Below, piece by piece: positions 44,415 through 53,422 of a DNA stretch of 64,000 nt; the stretch's first letter is position 1, and each line of letters begins with the position of its first letter. The position numbers and the translations under genes were made by a program. Source of the DNA: Bog-532 sp963830385 (GTDB lineage: Bacteria > Actinomycetota > Actinomycetes > Streptosporangiales > Streptosporangiaceae); the NCBI GenBank assembly GCA_963830385.1, contig CAWHMD010000010.1, positions 62,001-126,000 of the forward strand. The letters run 5' to 3'. Below the pieces are notes generated by a model that worked only from the letters and a program-made list of their open reading frames with translations, was not told where the DNA came from and searched no databases.

Positions 44415-46369
44415 CCCAGCCACCTCTGGTCCTTGCGGTCACTTTCGTATTCGGCCCGCAGCCCTGCGGTAACGCCGGTCGTGGAGACCTCGGCCGGGGC
44501 CACGTCCCACCAGACCCCGGCGCCGGGCAGGTCGGCGTGCGGGACGACCGGGACCACGATCACCACCGGGCCGGGGTGGTCGCGGGTGTCGTCCAGCGCG
44601 GCCCGCAGCTCGTCCGCCGTGGTGGCCCGGCTGGCCCGGGCGCCGAGACCGGCCGCGGTCTGCACCAGGTCCAGCCGGAGGTAGTCACCGTCCAGCCGGC
44701 CCGTCTTGGCCACCTCGCGGCTGGCCAGCTGCAGCGGCTCGGGCCGGTAGCGGAACTCGTTGCCGAACTCGCGGCCGCTGCGCAGCATCTGCAGCCGGTG
44801 AATGACCTGGTAGCCGTGGTTGTCCGGCACGACCAGGGTGATGGCCAGGCCCTCGGCGGCCGCGGTGACCAGCTCGGTCGGCGCCAGCAGGAACGTCCCG
44901 TCACCGAGGAACGAGACCACCCGCGCACCCGGCTCGGTGCTGGCCAGCCGGACGCCGATCGCGGCCGGGATCTCATACCCCATGCAGGAGAAGCCGAACT
45001 CCAGATGACAGTGGCGGCCACCGGTGGCGTCCCACACCTTGAGCAGGTCGCCGGGCGGTCCGCCGGCCGCGGCGATCACCACGTCGCCCGGGCGGGCCTG
45101 CTCCTGCAGGACCCCGATGACCTGGCCCTGGGTCAGCACCGCGTCGGTGGTCGTCACGACGTCGGGGCCGGCCGTCCCGGGGTCGAACGGCTGGTCCGGG
45201 TCGAGCGCCGCGGCCCGGGCCACCGCCCATTCGTCGTTGACTTCCTCGACCCGGTCCCGCCACTGCGCCGTGGTCCGGATGCCGGTGCGGGCCACCCCGT
45301 CGGCCAGCGCGGCCAGCGCCAGCCGGGCGTCGGCGATGACCCCGGTGGCGCCGAGCCGGTCGGCGTCGCGCGGGTTGACGTTGATGCTGGCGAAGCGGAC
45401 CGCCGGGTTGGCGAACAGCGAGTGGGAGGCGGTGGCGAAGTCGGTGAGCCGGGAACCCACCGTCAGCACCAGGTCGGCCTCACGGGCCAGCGTGTTGGCG
45501 GCGGGGGTGCCTTCGAGCCCGATGCCGCCGAGTTGCCACCAGGCCTCCTGCTGCACGGCCCCCTTGCCGGCGAAGGTCTCCAGCACCGGGATGCCCGCCG
45601 AGCCGGCCAGCCGCTCCAGCTCGGCCGTGGCCCCGGAGTAGATGACCCCGCCGCCCGCGATGATCACTGGCTTCGTCGCGGCGGCCAGCAGCGCCAGTAC
45701 GGCGTCGATCTCCGCCGGGTCCGGCTGGGGCAGGCGGATGCTCCAGTCCCGTTCGGCGAAGAACTCAGCCGGGAAGTCGTAGGCGTGGGCCTGGATGTCC
45801 TGCGGCAGCGAGATCACCACGGCGCCGGTCTCCACCGGGTCGGTGAGCACCCGCATCGCCGCGGGCAGCGCGGTCAGCAGCTGCTCGGGCCGGGTGATGC
45901 GGTCGAAGAACCGGCAGACCGGGCGGAATGCGTCGTTGACGGTCACATCCGCCTCCAGCGGGTGCTGCAGCTGCTGCAGCACCGGGCCCTGATGGCGGGT
46001 CGCGTATGTGTCCCCGGGCAGCAGCAGGACCGGCAGCCGGTTGACGGTGGCCAGCGCGGCCCCGGTCACCATGTTCAGGGCACCGGGGCCGATCGAGGAG
46101 GTGACGGCCAGGGTGGCGTGGCGCTGACTCTGCTTGGCGAAGGCGGTGGCCGCGTGCACCAGGGCCTGCTCGTTGTGTCCCTGGATGAATGGCATCGTGT
46201 CGCTCAGCTGATCAAGGGCCTGGCCCAGACCGGCCACGTTGCCGTGCCCGAAAATACCCAGGGTGGCCGGGATCAGCCGGCGGCGGTTGCCGTCGGCCAC
46301 CGAGTGCTGCCGGGACAGATAGGTCACGATGGCCTGGGCCACGGTGAACCGCACGGTCTGAGTGGTCAT
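44411..46369 (-). CDS. iolD: IolD-like 3D-(3,5/4)-trihydroxycyclohexane-1,2-dione hydrolase
   Basis: IolD is a thiamine-diphosphate enzyme that opens the cyclohexane-1,2-dione ring formed from inositol. The 652 residues fit the family. Catalytic Glu is in FIQGHNEQALVHAATAFAKQ and ThDP-binding in LGDGTFLLAPTE. VTSSIGPGALNMVTGAA and TYATRHQGPVLQQLQHP are IolD hallmarks not seen in acetolactate synthases. The operon lacks iolB, iolC and iolE, so the actual substrate may not be myo-inositol-derived. It starts 38 nt after the aldehyde dehydrogenase stop. Confidence 0.88.
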   Translation of the reverse strand: MTTQTVRFTVAQAIVTYLSRQHSVADGNRRRLIPATLGIFGHGNVAGLGQALDQLSDTMPFIQGHNEQALVHAATAFAKQSQRHATLAVTSSIGPGALNMVTGAALATVNRLPVLLLPGDTYATRHQGPVLQQLQHPLEADVTVNDAFRPVCRFFDRITRPEQLLTALPAAMRVLTDPVETGAVVISLPQDIQAHAYDFPAEFFAERDWSIRLPQPDPAEIDAVLALLAAATKPVIIAGGGVIYSGATAELERLAGSAGIPVLETFAGKGAVQQEAWWQLGGIGLEGTPAANTLAREADLVLTVGSRLTDFATASHSLFANPAVRFASINVNPRDADRLGATGVIADARLALAALADGVARTGIRTTAQWRDRVEEVNDEWAVARAAALDPDQPFDPGTAGPDVVTTTDAVLTQGQVIGVLQEQARPGDVVIAAAGGPPGDLLKVWDATGGRHCHLEFGFSCMGYEIPAAIGVRLASTEPGARVVSFLGDGTFLLAPTELVTAAAEGLAITLVVPDNHGYQVIHRLQMLRSGREFGNEFRYRPEPLQLASREVAKTGRLDGDYLRLDLVQTAAGLGARASRATTADELRAALDDTRDHPGPVVIVVPVVPHADLPGAGVWWDVAPAEVSTTGVTAGLRAEYESDRKDQRWLG

Positions 46370-46406
46370 GGTCGGGTGCTCCTTTGCTCGCCCATTTCCC
46401 GGGCGC

Positions 46407-47837
46407 TTACCAGGGCCGGCCGTGCAGGATGACGGTCTTGGTATCGGTCATTTCGGCCACCGCCGAACGGGGGCCTTCCTTGCCGATGCCGCTGGCCTTG
46501 AGGCCGCCGTAGGGCATCAGGTCGGCCCGCCACAGCGGAGTCCAGTTGATGTGCACGTTTCCGGCGTCGATCTCGCGGATGGCCCGGACGGCGCCGGACA
46601 CGTCGGAGGTGAAGATCCCGGCCCCCAGCCCGTAGGGCGTGCTGTTGGCCTGGGCGATCGCGTCTTCCCAGTCCTCGGCGGAACTGACCGCCACGGCCGG
46701 GCCGAACAGCTCGTCCTGGCTGAACGGCGAGTCCGGATCAACTCCCGCGACCACCGCGGGGGAGATGATGGCGCCGTCCCGCTCGCCACCGGTCACCAGC
46801 TTGGCGCCGTCGGCGACGGCCTGCTGGATAGCCTGCTCGACCCGTTCGGCTTCACCGCCGGTGATCAGCGTGCCCATGGTCGTTTTTTCCGATCCAGGGT
46901 CGCCGGTCGTGATGGCTTGCACGTTGGCGGTGAGGGCGTCCAGGAAGTCACCGGCCACGGCCGGATGCGTGATGACCCGCTGCACCGAGATGCAGACCTG
47001 GCCCGCGTTGATGTACCCGCCGGCCGCGACCGCGCTGGCCGCCAGCTCGATGTCCGCGTCGGGCAGGACCACGACCGGGCAGGACGAGCCGAGTTCCAGG
47101 GACAGCTTCTTGATCCCCGCGACCTGCGTGATGTGCTCGCCGGTGGCGGTCGAGCCGGTGAACGAGACCTTGCGGACCCGCGGGTCGGTGACCAGCGCGT
47201 CGCCCAGACTCCCGCCGGAGCCGGTGATCACCGACAGCACCCCGTCGGGCAGCCCGGCGTCGGTGAAGCAGCGGGCCAGGGCCAGCGCGGTCAGGGGGGT
47301 GGTCCTGGCCGGCTTGAGCACCACCGCGTTGCCCGCGGCCAGGGCCGGGGCCAGCTTGTGCATGACCAGCAGGGCCGGGTAGTTGAACGGGGTGATCGCC
47401 ACCACGATGCCGACCGGCTGGTGGATGGTGAACCCGAGTTTGTCCAGGCCGGTGCCGCGGTTGGCGTCCAGCGGGAGCCCGTCGCCGTACAGCTGGGTGC
47501 CCTCGAACGCGGCCAGCCGGATCAGGTCGCCCGAGCGGGACGCCTCGCCCCGGGCCTCGGTGATCGTCTTCCCGGCCTCGGCGCTGATGATCTGCGCGGT
47601 CTGCTCGGCGCGCTCGTCGGCCAGGTCAGCGGCTCGCAAGAGGACCCGCATCCGCTCGTGAGCCGGGGTCCGCCGCCACGTGGCGGCGCCGGCCTCGGCG
47701 CGGTCGAGTGCGGCACGCACATCATCCGGGCCGGCGACCGGGACCGTTCCGACGACCGTCCCGTCGAACGGCGAGGTCACATCTTCCGCGCGGCCGTCCG
47801 CGGCCGGCCGCCAGGTCCCGCCGATCAGCATTTCCAT
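46407..47837 (-). CDS. Aldehyde dehydrogenase (NAD(P)-dependent)
   Basis: The 476 residues include VVAITPFNYPALLVMHKLAPAL, the cofactor loop SFTGSTATGEHI, catalytic Glu in LSLELGSS and Cys in INAGQVCISVQR. It looks like the lactaldehyde/succinic-semialdehyde group rather than the CoA-acylating methylmalonate-semialdehyde dehydrogenase (IolA). It is the first gene of the operon, 254 nt from the divergent LacI gene, and may oxidise the aldehyde released by the aldolase. M3 (47831) is an alternative start. Confidence 0.88.
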   Translation of the reverse strand: MEMLIGGTWRPAADGRAEDVTSPFDGTVVGTVPVAGPDDVRAALDRAEAGAATWRRTPAHERMRVLLRAADLADERAEQTAQIISAEAGKTITEARGEASRSGDLIRLAAFEGTQLYGDGLPLDANRGTGLDKLGFTIHQPVGIVVAITPFNYPALLVMHKLAPALAAGNAVVLKPARTTPLTALALARCFTDAGLPDGVLSVITGSGGSLGDALVTDPRVRKVSFTGSTATGEHITQVAGIKKLSLELGSSCPVVVLPDADIELAASAVAAGGYINAGQVCISVQRVITHPAVAGDFLDALTANVQAITTGDPGSEKTTMGTLITGGEAERVEQAIQQAVADGAKLVTGGERDGAIISPAVVAGVDPDSPFSQDELFGPAVAVSSAEDWEDAIAQANSTPYGLGAGIFTSDVSGAVRAIREIDAGNVHINWTPLWRADLMPYGGLKASGIGKEGPRSAVAEMTDTKTVILHGRPW

Positions 47838-47929
47838 CGCCCAAGCACCAGCCCGTCAGCATTGTCGGGGCAGTCATCTGCCCAATGATCTCGACGGTGC
47901 ATGACGCGACCGCGCAAGTCAACATTTTC

Positions 47930-47959
47930 TGATCTATCAAAAAACCATCATTTTGATGG
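47930..47959. promoter_or_regulatory. Paired palindromes: candidate operator of the LacI regulator
   Basis: TGATCTATCA (47930-47939) and the perfect palindrome CCATCA-TTT-TGATGG (47945-47959) sit side by side in an AT-rich stretch between the operon and the lacI-type gene. The shared TGAT/ATCA half-sites suggest a two-site operator. A TTGACT at 47922-47917 (minus strand) is a possible -35 of the operon. Confidence 0.5.
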
Positions 47960-48091
47960 CTCTGACCGGAGGAGGAGGGAGACTGGATCGGCGACCAGCT
48001 TCTATGTGAACCGCATCGGAGAATTGGTCAGCGACGGATCGGCTAGCGTATCTTTCCAGAAGAAGCATCAAGAATCCGTCAGGATGGCCTC

Positions 48092-49123
48092 ATGCCCCAC
48101 CCCTACCCGATCCGGGAGATCGCCCGCCAGGCCGGTCTCAGCGAGGCCACCGTGGACCGGGTCCTGAACCATCGTGGCGGCGTGCGGCCGAGCACCGTCA
48201 ACGACATCAGGCAAGCCATCGCCGACCTGGACCGGCAATCCAGCCAGCTGCGGCTCAACGGCCGGGTCTTCATGATCGATATCGTCATGCAAGCGCCCGA
48301 CCGGTTCTCCAGCGCGGTCAAGGCAGCGCTCGAGCAGGAGCTGCCGTCGCTGCGGCCCGCGGTGATCCGGTCCCGGTTCGACTTCCGCGAGAAAGGCGAT
48401 CCGCGCGAGATCGCGGACACGCTGGACATGATCGCGCGACGGGGCTCACGTGGGGTGATTCTCAAGGCTCCCGAAGCACCCGAGGTCAACACCGCGGTAC
48501 TGCGTCTGGCCGAGGCCGGCATCCCGGTCGTCACGTTGGTCACCGACCTGCCGTTCAGCAAGCGGGTGGCCTACGTCGGCATGGACAACAGGTCGGCCGG
48601 GACCACGGCGGCCTACCTCATCGACCAGCTGCTCGGGGAGCGCGACCGCCGCATCCTGGTTGCGCTCAGCCGGACCGTGTTCCGTGGCGAGGAGGAGCGG
48701 GAAATAGGCTTCCGGGCGGCCATCCGGGAGCGCTGGCCGCACCGCACCTTGGCGGAAATCACTGACAGCGACGGACTGGACAGCTCGGTGTACCAGCTGG
48801 CGCTCGCCGCTTTGGACAAGCACCCGGACATCGAGGCCGTCTACTCGATCGGGGGCGGGAACCGGGCCATCCTCGAGGCCTTCGACTCGCGTCGCCGGCC
48901 CTGCCGGGCGTTCATCGGGCACGATCTGGACTCAGACAACCGCGAACTGCTGGGCGCTGGCCGCCTGTCGGCCGTGCTGTACCACGATCTGCGCCGGGAC
49001 ATGCACCGCGCCTGCCAGATCATCATGCAGGCCCACGGCGCGCTGGACGGCACGATCTCTACTGCGCCCGCCCCCATCCAGGTGATCACGCCTTTCAACG
49101 TCCCGCCTGAAACTGTGGCCTAG
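48092..49123 (+). CDS. LacI family transcriptional regulator
   Basis: The 343 residues begin with the LacI helix-turn-helix IREIARQAGLSEATVDRVLNHRGGVRPSTVNDIRQ. A periplasmic-binding-protein-like effector domain follows (FMIDIVMQAPDRFSSAVKAAL, AYVGMDNRSAGTTAAYLI, YSIGGGNRAILEAF), of the sugar/inositol-binding type. It is divergent from the IolD-containing operon and probably represses it in the absence of the cyclitol. Its TAG stop shares CTAG with the convergent response regulator. Confidence 0.9.
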   Translation: MPHPYPIREIARQAGLSEATVDRVLNHRGGVRPSTVNDIRQAIADLDRQSSQLRLNGRVFMIDIVMQAPDRFSSAVKAALEQELPSLRPAVIRSRFDFREKGDPREIADTLDMIARRGSRGVILKAPEAPEVNTAVLRLAEAGIPVVTLVTDLPFSKRVAYVGMDNRSAGTTAAYLIDQLLGERDRRILVALSRTVFRGEEEREIGFRAAIRERWPHRTLAEITDSDGLDSSVYQLALAALDKHPDIEAVYSIGGGNRAILEAFDSRRRPCRAFIGHDLDSDNRELLGAGRLSAVLYHDLRRDMHRACQIIMQAHGALDGTISTAPAPIQVITPFNVPPETVA

Positions 49124-49812
49124 GGGTCAGCGTGGAGGCGGCCGCGGGCGATGAGGCCGTTCTCGTAGGCATAGACGACGGCCTGGATCCGGTCGCGCAA
49201 GCCGAGCTTGGCCATGATGTGCCCGACGTGGGTCTTGACCGTGGCCTCAGAGATGTGCAGCAAGGCGGCGATCTCTGTATTGGACTGGCCGGAGCCGACC
49301 TTGGCCAGCACCTCCTGCTCCCGGGCGGTCAGCTGGGCCAGGCCGGGCGGCGGGTCAGCAAGAGGCAACGAAAGGTGGGCGGGAGGCATCTGCGGCAGGA
49401 AGCGGTTGATCAGGCGGCGGGTGGTCGAGGGAGCCACCACCGCGTCGCCGTTGTGCACGCAGCGGATGGCGTACAGCAGTTCCTCCGGCGGCGCCGATTT
49501 GAGCAGGAACCCGCTGGCACCCGCCCGCAGCCCAGCGAACGCATATTCGTCCAGATCGAACGTGGTGAGGATCAGGATTCTGGGCCGTTCGGAAGCCTGG
49601 CAGATCTCCCGGGTCGCGGCGACGCCGTCCAGTCCCGGCATCCGCACGTCCATCACCATGACGTCGCCCGGGCGCTCCCGGGCTAGCCGTATCGCGGCGC
49701 GACCGTCGGCCGCCTCGCCCACGACCTCAAGGTCGGGCTGGCTGCCGAGGACCATGGCGAATCCGGCCCGAACCAGATCCTGGTCATCGACGAGCAGCAC
49801 CCGGATCGTCAT
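49120..49812 (-). CDS. LuxR-type response regulator
   Basis: The receiver domain has LLVDDQDLVRAGF, phosphorylated Asp in VMVMDVRMPG (near residue 54) and Lys in FLLKSAPPEE. The HTH domain is LTAREQEVLAKVGSGQSNTEIAALLHISEATVKTHVGHIMAKLGL. It is the last gene of an operon with an ABC transporter and a kinase and overlaps the kinase by ATGA. Its stop and the LacI stop share the four bases CTAG at 49120-49123. Confidence 0.92.
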   Translation of the reverse strand: MTIRVLLVDDQDLVRAGFAMVLGSQPDLEVVGEAADGRAAIRLARERPGDVMVMDVRMPGLDGVAATREICQASERPRILILTTFDLDEYAFAGLRAGASGFLLKSAPPEELLYAIRCVHNGDAVVAPSTTRRLINRFLPQMPPAHLSLPLADPPPGLAQLTAREQEVLAKVGSGQSNTEIAALLHISEATVKTHVGHIMAKLGLRDRIQAVVYAYENGLIARGRLHADP

Positions 49813-51143
49813 ACAGCATCCTGCGACGTGGGACGGCCGGCGTGGAACGGCCCGGCTGGCGTTGCGCCAGCCCGCAGCGGCAGCCGCGCGCTCACCTCGA
49901 AGCCGCCGCCGGGACGCGGCCCGGCCTGGACTGTTCCGCCGTAGATCACCGCCCGCTCCCGCATCCCGGCCAGCCCTTGGCCCCTGTCGCCGCCGGGCCG
50001 CACGGGGCCGGCGATCCGGGCCGGCCCGTAGCGCGGCAGGCTGGACGGCCGCCCAGCGGGGCCGAGACCGTCGTCGGCGACGCGGACGAGCAGTTCGTCC
50101 TGGCCGTAGCAGAGTGTCACCTGCGCCGGCGTCCCCGGGGCGGCGTGCTTGCGGACGTTGGTGAGCGCCTCCTGCACTATCCGGTATGCGGCCATGGACA
50201 GGCCGACGGGCAGGGGCCGGGAGGCTCCCTCCATTGTGTAGCTGACAGACATGCCGGCTTCGCGGGCTTGCGTCACCAGCTGCGCGATCTCCGCCACGCC
50301 GGGCGCGGGGGCCAGCGCGGGCGCCTCCGCGTCGGCCCGCAGCACGCCGAGCAGGTGGCTCATCTCGGCCAGCGCCTGACGCCCGGTGTCGCCGATCTGG
50401 GCCAGAGCCTGCCGGGAGCGCACGGGCTGGGTGTCGAAGGCGTACCTGGCGCCGTCGGCCTGGGCCACCATGACGCTGAGGTTATGCGCGATCACGTCGT
50501 GCAGCTCGCGGGCGATCCGGGCCCGCTCCGCCGCGGCGGCGATCTGCGCCTGGACGTCCCGCTCGCGCTCGGCCCGGACAGCGCGCTCCTCCAGCCCGGT
50601 GAGGCGGGCACGCCGGTACGCCATCGAATCGCCAAGCACCCAGGCGGTCACCGGGGCCAGGACATAGAACACGCCGGTCACGAGGGCGAACTCCACCGGG
50701 TGGGCCCGCGCCCCGGATCCGGGATTCCACCGGGCCACCGCGGCCGCGAACATCGTCATGCACGCGGCCAGGCCCGGCACCGAGATCCGCCTGGGCCGGT
50801 CGGCCGCGACGGTGTACAGCAGCACCAGGATCCCAGCGTCGGCAAACGTCGGCTGCAGCGGGCTTTTGGTGAAGGTTGGCCCGATACCGCCGATTACCTG
50901 GGCGATGCCGATCGCAAGCGCCGCAGTGTAGGCACCGACCGGGAAGCGCTGGCGCACCGATACCAGCCCGGCCAGCGCGAGGCTGGCCGGCAGGACGGCC
51001 GGGTTGCCGAACTCGTTCGCGCTGCCGCCCAGCAGCACGATCGCCAGCGTGCCGTCGGCTAGCCACGGGTGGCGGCGCAGCCAGCCGTAGAGCCGTTCCA
51101 CGTGCGCAGGGCGGCCGTGCCCTGGTGCCGTCAGTTCAGGCAT
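49809..51143 (-). CDS. Sensor histidine kinase (HisKA_3)
   Basis: The 444 residues include an N-terminal membrane domain of about five or six helices (31-180), an HisKA_3 helix with the phosphorylated His in IARELHDVIAHNLSVMVAQ, and an HATPase domain with N-box EALTNVRKHAAPG and GDRGQGLAGMRERA. I chose the ATG at 51143, which overlaps the permease stop by 8 nt. The first 24 nt of the longer frame lie inside that gene. It likely senses a drug or lipid signal handled by the ABC transporter. Confidence 0.88.
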   Translation of the reverse strand: MPELTAPGHGRPAHVERLYGWLRRHPWLADGTLAIVLLGGSANEFGNPAVLPASLALAGLVSVRQRFPVGAYTAALAIGIAQVIGGIGPTFTKSPLQPTFADAGILVLLYTVAADRPRRISVPGLAACMTMFAAAVARWNPGSGARAHPVEFALVTGVFYVLAPVTAWVLGDSMAYRRARLTGLEERAVRAERERDVQAQIAAAAERARIARELHDVIAHNLSVMVAQADGARYAFDTQPVRSRQALAQIGDTGRQALAEMSHLLGVLRADAEAPALAPAPGVAEIAQLVTQAREAGMSVSYTMEGASRPLPVGLSMAAYRIVQEALTNVRKHAAPGTPAQVTLCYGQDELLVRVADDGLGPAGRPSSLPRYGPARIAGPVRPGGDRGQGLAGMRERAVIYGGTVQAGPRPGGGFEVSARLPLRAGATPAGPFHAGRPTSQDAV

Positions 51144-51987
51144 CACGGCGCAGGAACGACCATGCACCCAGGGCGAGCAGGGCCGCTGCGTAGGCGCAGA
51201 ACACGGCGAACTCGCCCCAGGCGGAGAATAGGTGGCCCGAGAGCGGGGGCGCGGACCTGGAGATGGGGCCGAGCGTCCCTGCGCCGGGCAGCCACCGCGC
51301 GATGTCCTGGTACCAGCTGGCGGGCAGCGCCTGGGCCAGCGCCGGCAGCAGGAAGATCAGCCCGAAGATCGCGGTGATGGCCCCTGCGGTATGCCGGATG
51401 ACCGCGCCGGCGCCGTAGGCGAGCAGCCCGAACACGGTCACGACGGCCGCCGAGAGCAGCACCGCGCGCAGCACGCCGGGCTGCGCCAGCGTGGCGCCGA
51501 TGTGCTGGCGGGCCAGGATGGCCTGCCCGGTGAAGAAGGCCGCGAAGCTGGTGACCAGGGAGACCGCGAATGAGACCGCCGCGAACACCATCGCCTTGGC
51601 CGCGTACAGCACGCCCCGGCGCGGCATCACCGCCAGAGACACGCGGATCATGCCGATGGAGTACTCCGAGGTGATCACCAGCGCGCCGAGCACCACGATG
51701 ATCAGCTCGCCCAGCGCCACCTGCCCGGCCAGGCTGGCGCCCGCCGCGTTGAAGTCCGCGCGTGATGCTGCCGACTCCGTCGCCCAGTGGGAGACTGCGG
51801 CCGCGCAGAACAGGACCGCCCAGGCGACGGACGCCACCGCCTGCACGAGCAGCGTCCAGTAGGTGGACCGGACCGAGCAGATCTTGGTCAGCTCCGACCG
51901 CAGGGCCCCCGGCAGGCCGGGCCGGCGCGCCGCCGGCGGGACGGCACGGGCCCGGGCCGGCCTGTTCCATGCTGTTGCCGTTGCCAT
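51136..51987 (-). CDS. ABC-2 type transporter permease
   Basis: The 283-residue membrane protein has a cytoplasmic start and about six helices, the first near TYWTLLVQAVASVAWAVLFC, with YSIGMIRVSLAVMPRRGVLYAAKAMVFA in the intracellular loop that contacts the ATPase. It is the ABC-2 type common in efflux of peptides or antibiotics. It lies 3 nt from the ATPase gene and overlaps the kinase gene by 8 nt. Confidence 0.85.
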   Translation of the reverse strand: MATATAWNRPARARAVPPAARRPGLPGALRSELTKICSVRSTYWTLLVQAVASVAWAVLFCAAAVSHWATESAASRADFNAAGASLAGQVALGELIIVVLGALVITSEYSIGMIRVSLAVMPRRGVLYAAKAMVFAAVSFAVSLVTSFAAFFTGQAILARQHIGATLAQPGVLRAVLLSAAVVTVFGLLAYGAGAVIRHTAGAITAIFGLIFLLPALAQALPASWYQDIARWLPGAGTLGPISRSAPPLSGHLFSAWGEFAVFCAYAAALLALGAWSFLRRDA

Positions 51988-51990
51988 GTC

Positions 51991-52902
51991 CTAGCCCTCC
52001 GCCTTCGCCTCGAACTCGGTGTCATCCGCAGTCAGGTCCATGAACGCCTCTTCCAGGGACGCCCTGGCCGGGGCCAGATAGGTCAGGCCAATACCGTTGG
52101 CCAGCGCGAGCTGCCCGGTCCGCTCGGCGGACAGGCCGCGTACCGTCAACTCGTCGCCACCGGCCCCCTCCAGCGTGCCGCCCGCCGCGGTCACCACCTC
52201 GGCCAGCCGCTGGCCATCGGTGGTTCTGACCACCGCGGCCTCGGCGGTACCGCCGGTGACGAACTCGCCGACCGGGCAGTCAGCGATCAGCTTCCCGCGG
52301 CCGATCACGATCAGGTGATCGGCGGTGTTCTCCATCTCCGCCATCAGGTGGCTGGAGACGAAGACCGTGCGGCCCTCGGCGGCCAGGGACCGCATGAGCA
52401 GCCGGATCCACCGGATGCCCTCGGGGTCCAGGCCGTTGCCCGGCTCGTCGAACATCAGGATCTCCGGGTCCCCCAGCAAGGCCGCGGCGATTCCCAGTCG
52501 CTGGCTCATACCGAGCGAGAAGCCCTTGGACCGCTTCCCGGCCACGTCCGCCAGCCCTACGAGGCCGAGTACGTCATCAACCCGGTGGCGCGGGATGCCA
52601 TTGGTCTGCGCCAGGCACAGCAGGTGCTTGGCCGCGCTGCGGCCGCCATGCGCCGTTTTCGCGTCCAGCAGCGCGCCGATCTCGCGCATGGCACTGAACA
52701 ACTGCGCGAACGGCTTGCCGTTGACGGTGACCGACCCGGCCGTCGGCCGGTCGAGCCCGAGGATCATCCGCATCGTGGTGGTCTTGCCCGCCCCGTTCGG
52801 CCCCAGGAAGCCGGTCACCCGGCCCGGCCGGACCGTGAATGACAGACGGTCCACGGCGGCCTTGTCGCCGTAGCGCTTCGATAGCCCCCGTGCCTCGATC
52901 AT
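51991..52902 (-). CDS. ABC transporter ATP-binding protein
   Basis: The 303 residues carry Walker A GFLGPNGAGKTTTMRMI, signature FSLGMSQRLGIAAAL (normally LSGGQ, here SLGMSQR) and Walker B EILMFDEPGNGLDPEG, followed by a C-terminal domain of efflux-type ABC ATPases. It is the first gene of the ABC-kinase-regulator operon. The substrate is unknown. The arrangement resembles bacitracin- or lantibiotic-resistance modules. Confidence 0.92.
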   Translation of the reverse strand: MIEARGLSKRYGDKAAVDRLSFTVRPGRVTGFLGPNGAGKTTTMRMILGLDRPTAGSVTVNGKPFAQLFSAMREIGALLDAKTAHGGRSAAKHLLCLAQTNGIPRHRVDDVLGLVGLADVAGKRSKGFSLGMSQRLGIAAALLGDPEILMFDEPGNGLDPEGIRWIRLLMRSLAAEGRTVFVSSHLMAEMENTADHLIVIGRGKLIADCPVGEFVTGGTAEAAVVRTTDGQRLAEVVTAAGGTLEGAGGDELTVRGLSAERTGQLALANGIGLTYLAPARASLEEAFMDLTADDTEFEAKAEG

Positions 52903-53086
52903 CGTGGGTTCCCTCCGTCAGGTCAGGGTTGCTCTCCATGGCATCCAGCTAACTTGGCGGGCCGTACGGGCCGCATCGGCGGCCGCGTCGATTTTCGGCT
53001 GCGACTGGGGGCGGACGGCTCATACCCGGGGCTGACGATCCCCTGCCGCTGGACCGTGGCCGTCTGGCTGGGGTTTCTGCTCGGGC

Positions 53087-53422
53087 CTACGACCCGAGGC
53101 CGGGTGCGTCCAGGAGCACGTGACGGATCTTGCGGGCGATTCCGAAGGTGTTCATCAGGAGGTCTCCGGCCACCCCACCGGGGGTGATGCGGATGTCGGT
53201 GCGGTCGGCCCGGCGGATGATCGTCACCTGGGCCCGGACCATGGGGCTCGGCCCCTTTCCCACCACGATTTCGTCGGGGTCGGCGGCTCGGGGGCTGCCG
53301 ACGGGAATGCGGGTCATCCGCATCCCCGGGAGCACGTCGTAGCGGTCATCAAGCCCGTCGCGCAACGCCGCGCCGATCTGTTCGCTGGTGATGTCGGTCC
53401 TGGGAATCGTGACGGTGGGCAT
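53087..53422 (-). CDS. Hypothetical protein of 111 residues
   Basis: The protein starts MPTVTIPRTDITSEQIGAAL and has an alternating alpha/beta pattern ending in DLLMNTFGIARKIRHVLLDAPG. I do not recognise the family. It has no membrane segment. The ATG at 53422 has a strong GGAAGGAG ribosome binding site although it lies 109 nt inside the end of the VC0807-type gene. It is the last gene of the TetR operon. Confidence 0.6.
   Translation of the reverse strand: MPTVTIPRTDITSEQIGAALRDGLDDRYDVLPGMRMTRIPVGSPRAADPDEIVVGKGPSPMVRAQVTIIRRADRTDIRITPGGVAGDLLMNTFGIARKIRHVLLDAPGLGS

Noticed and set aside
44411..46369. Acetolactate synthase as the identity of the ThDP enzyme
   Set aside because: IolD-specific segments (TYATRHQGPVLQQLQHP) and operon context are better explained by IolD.
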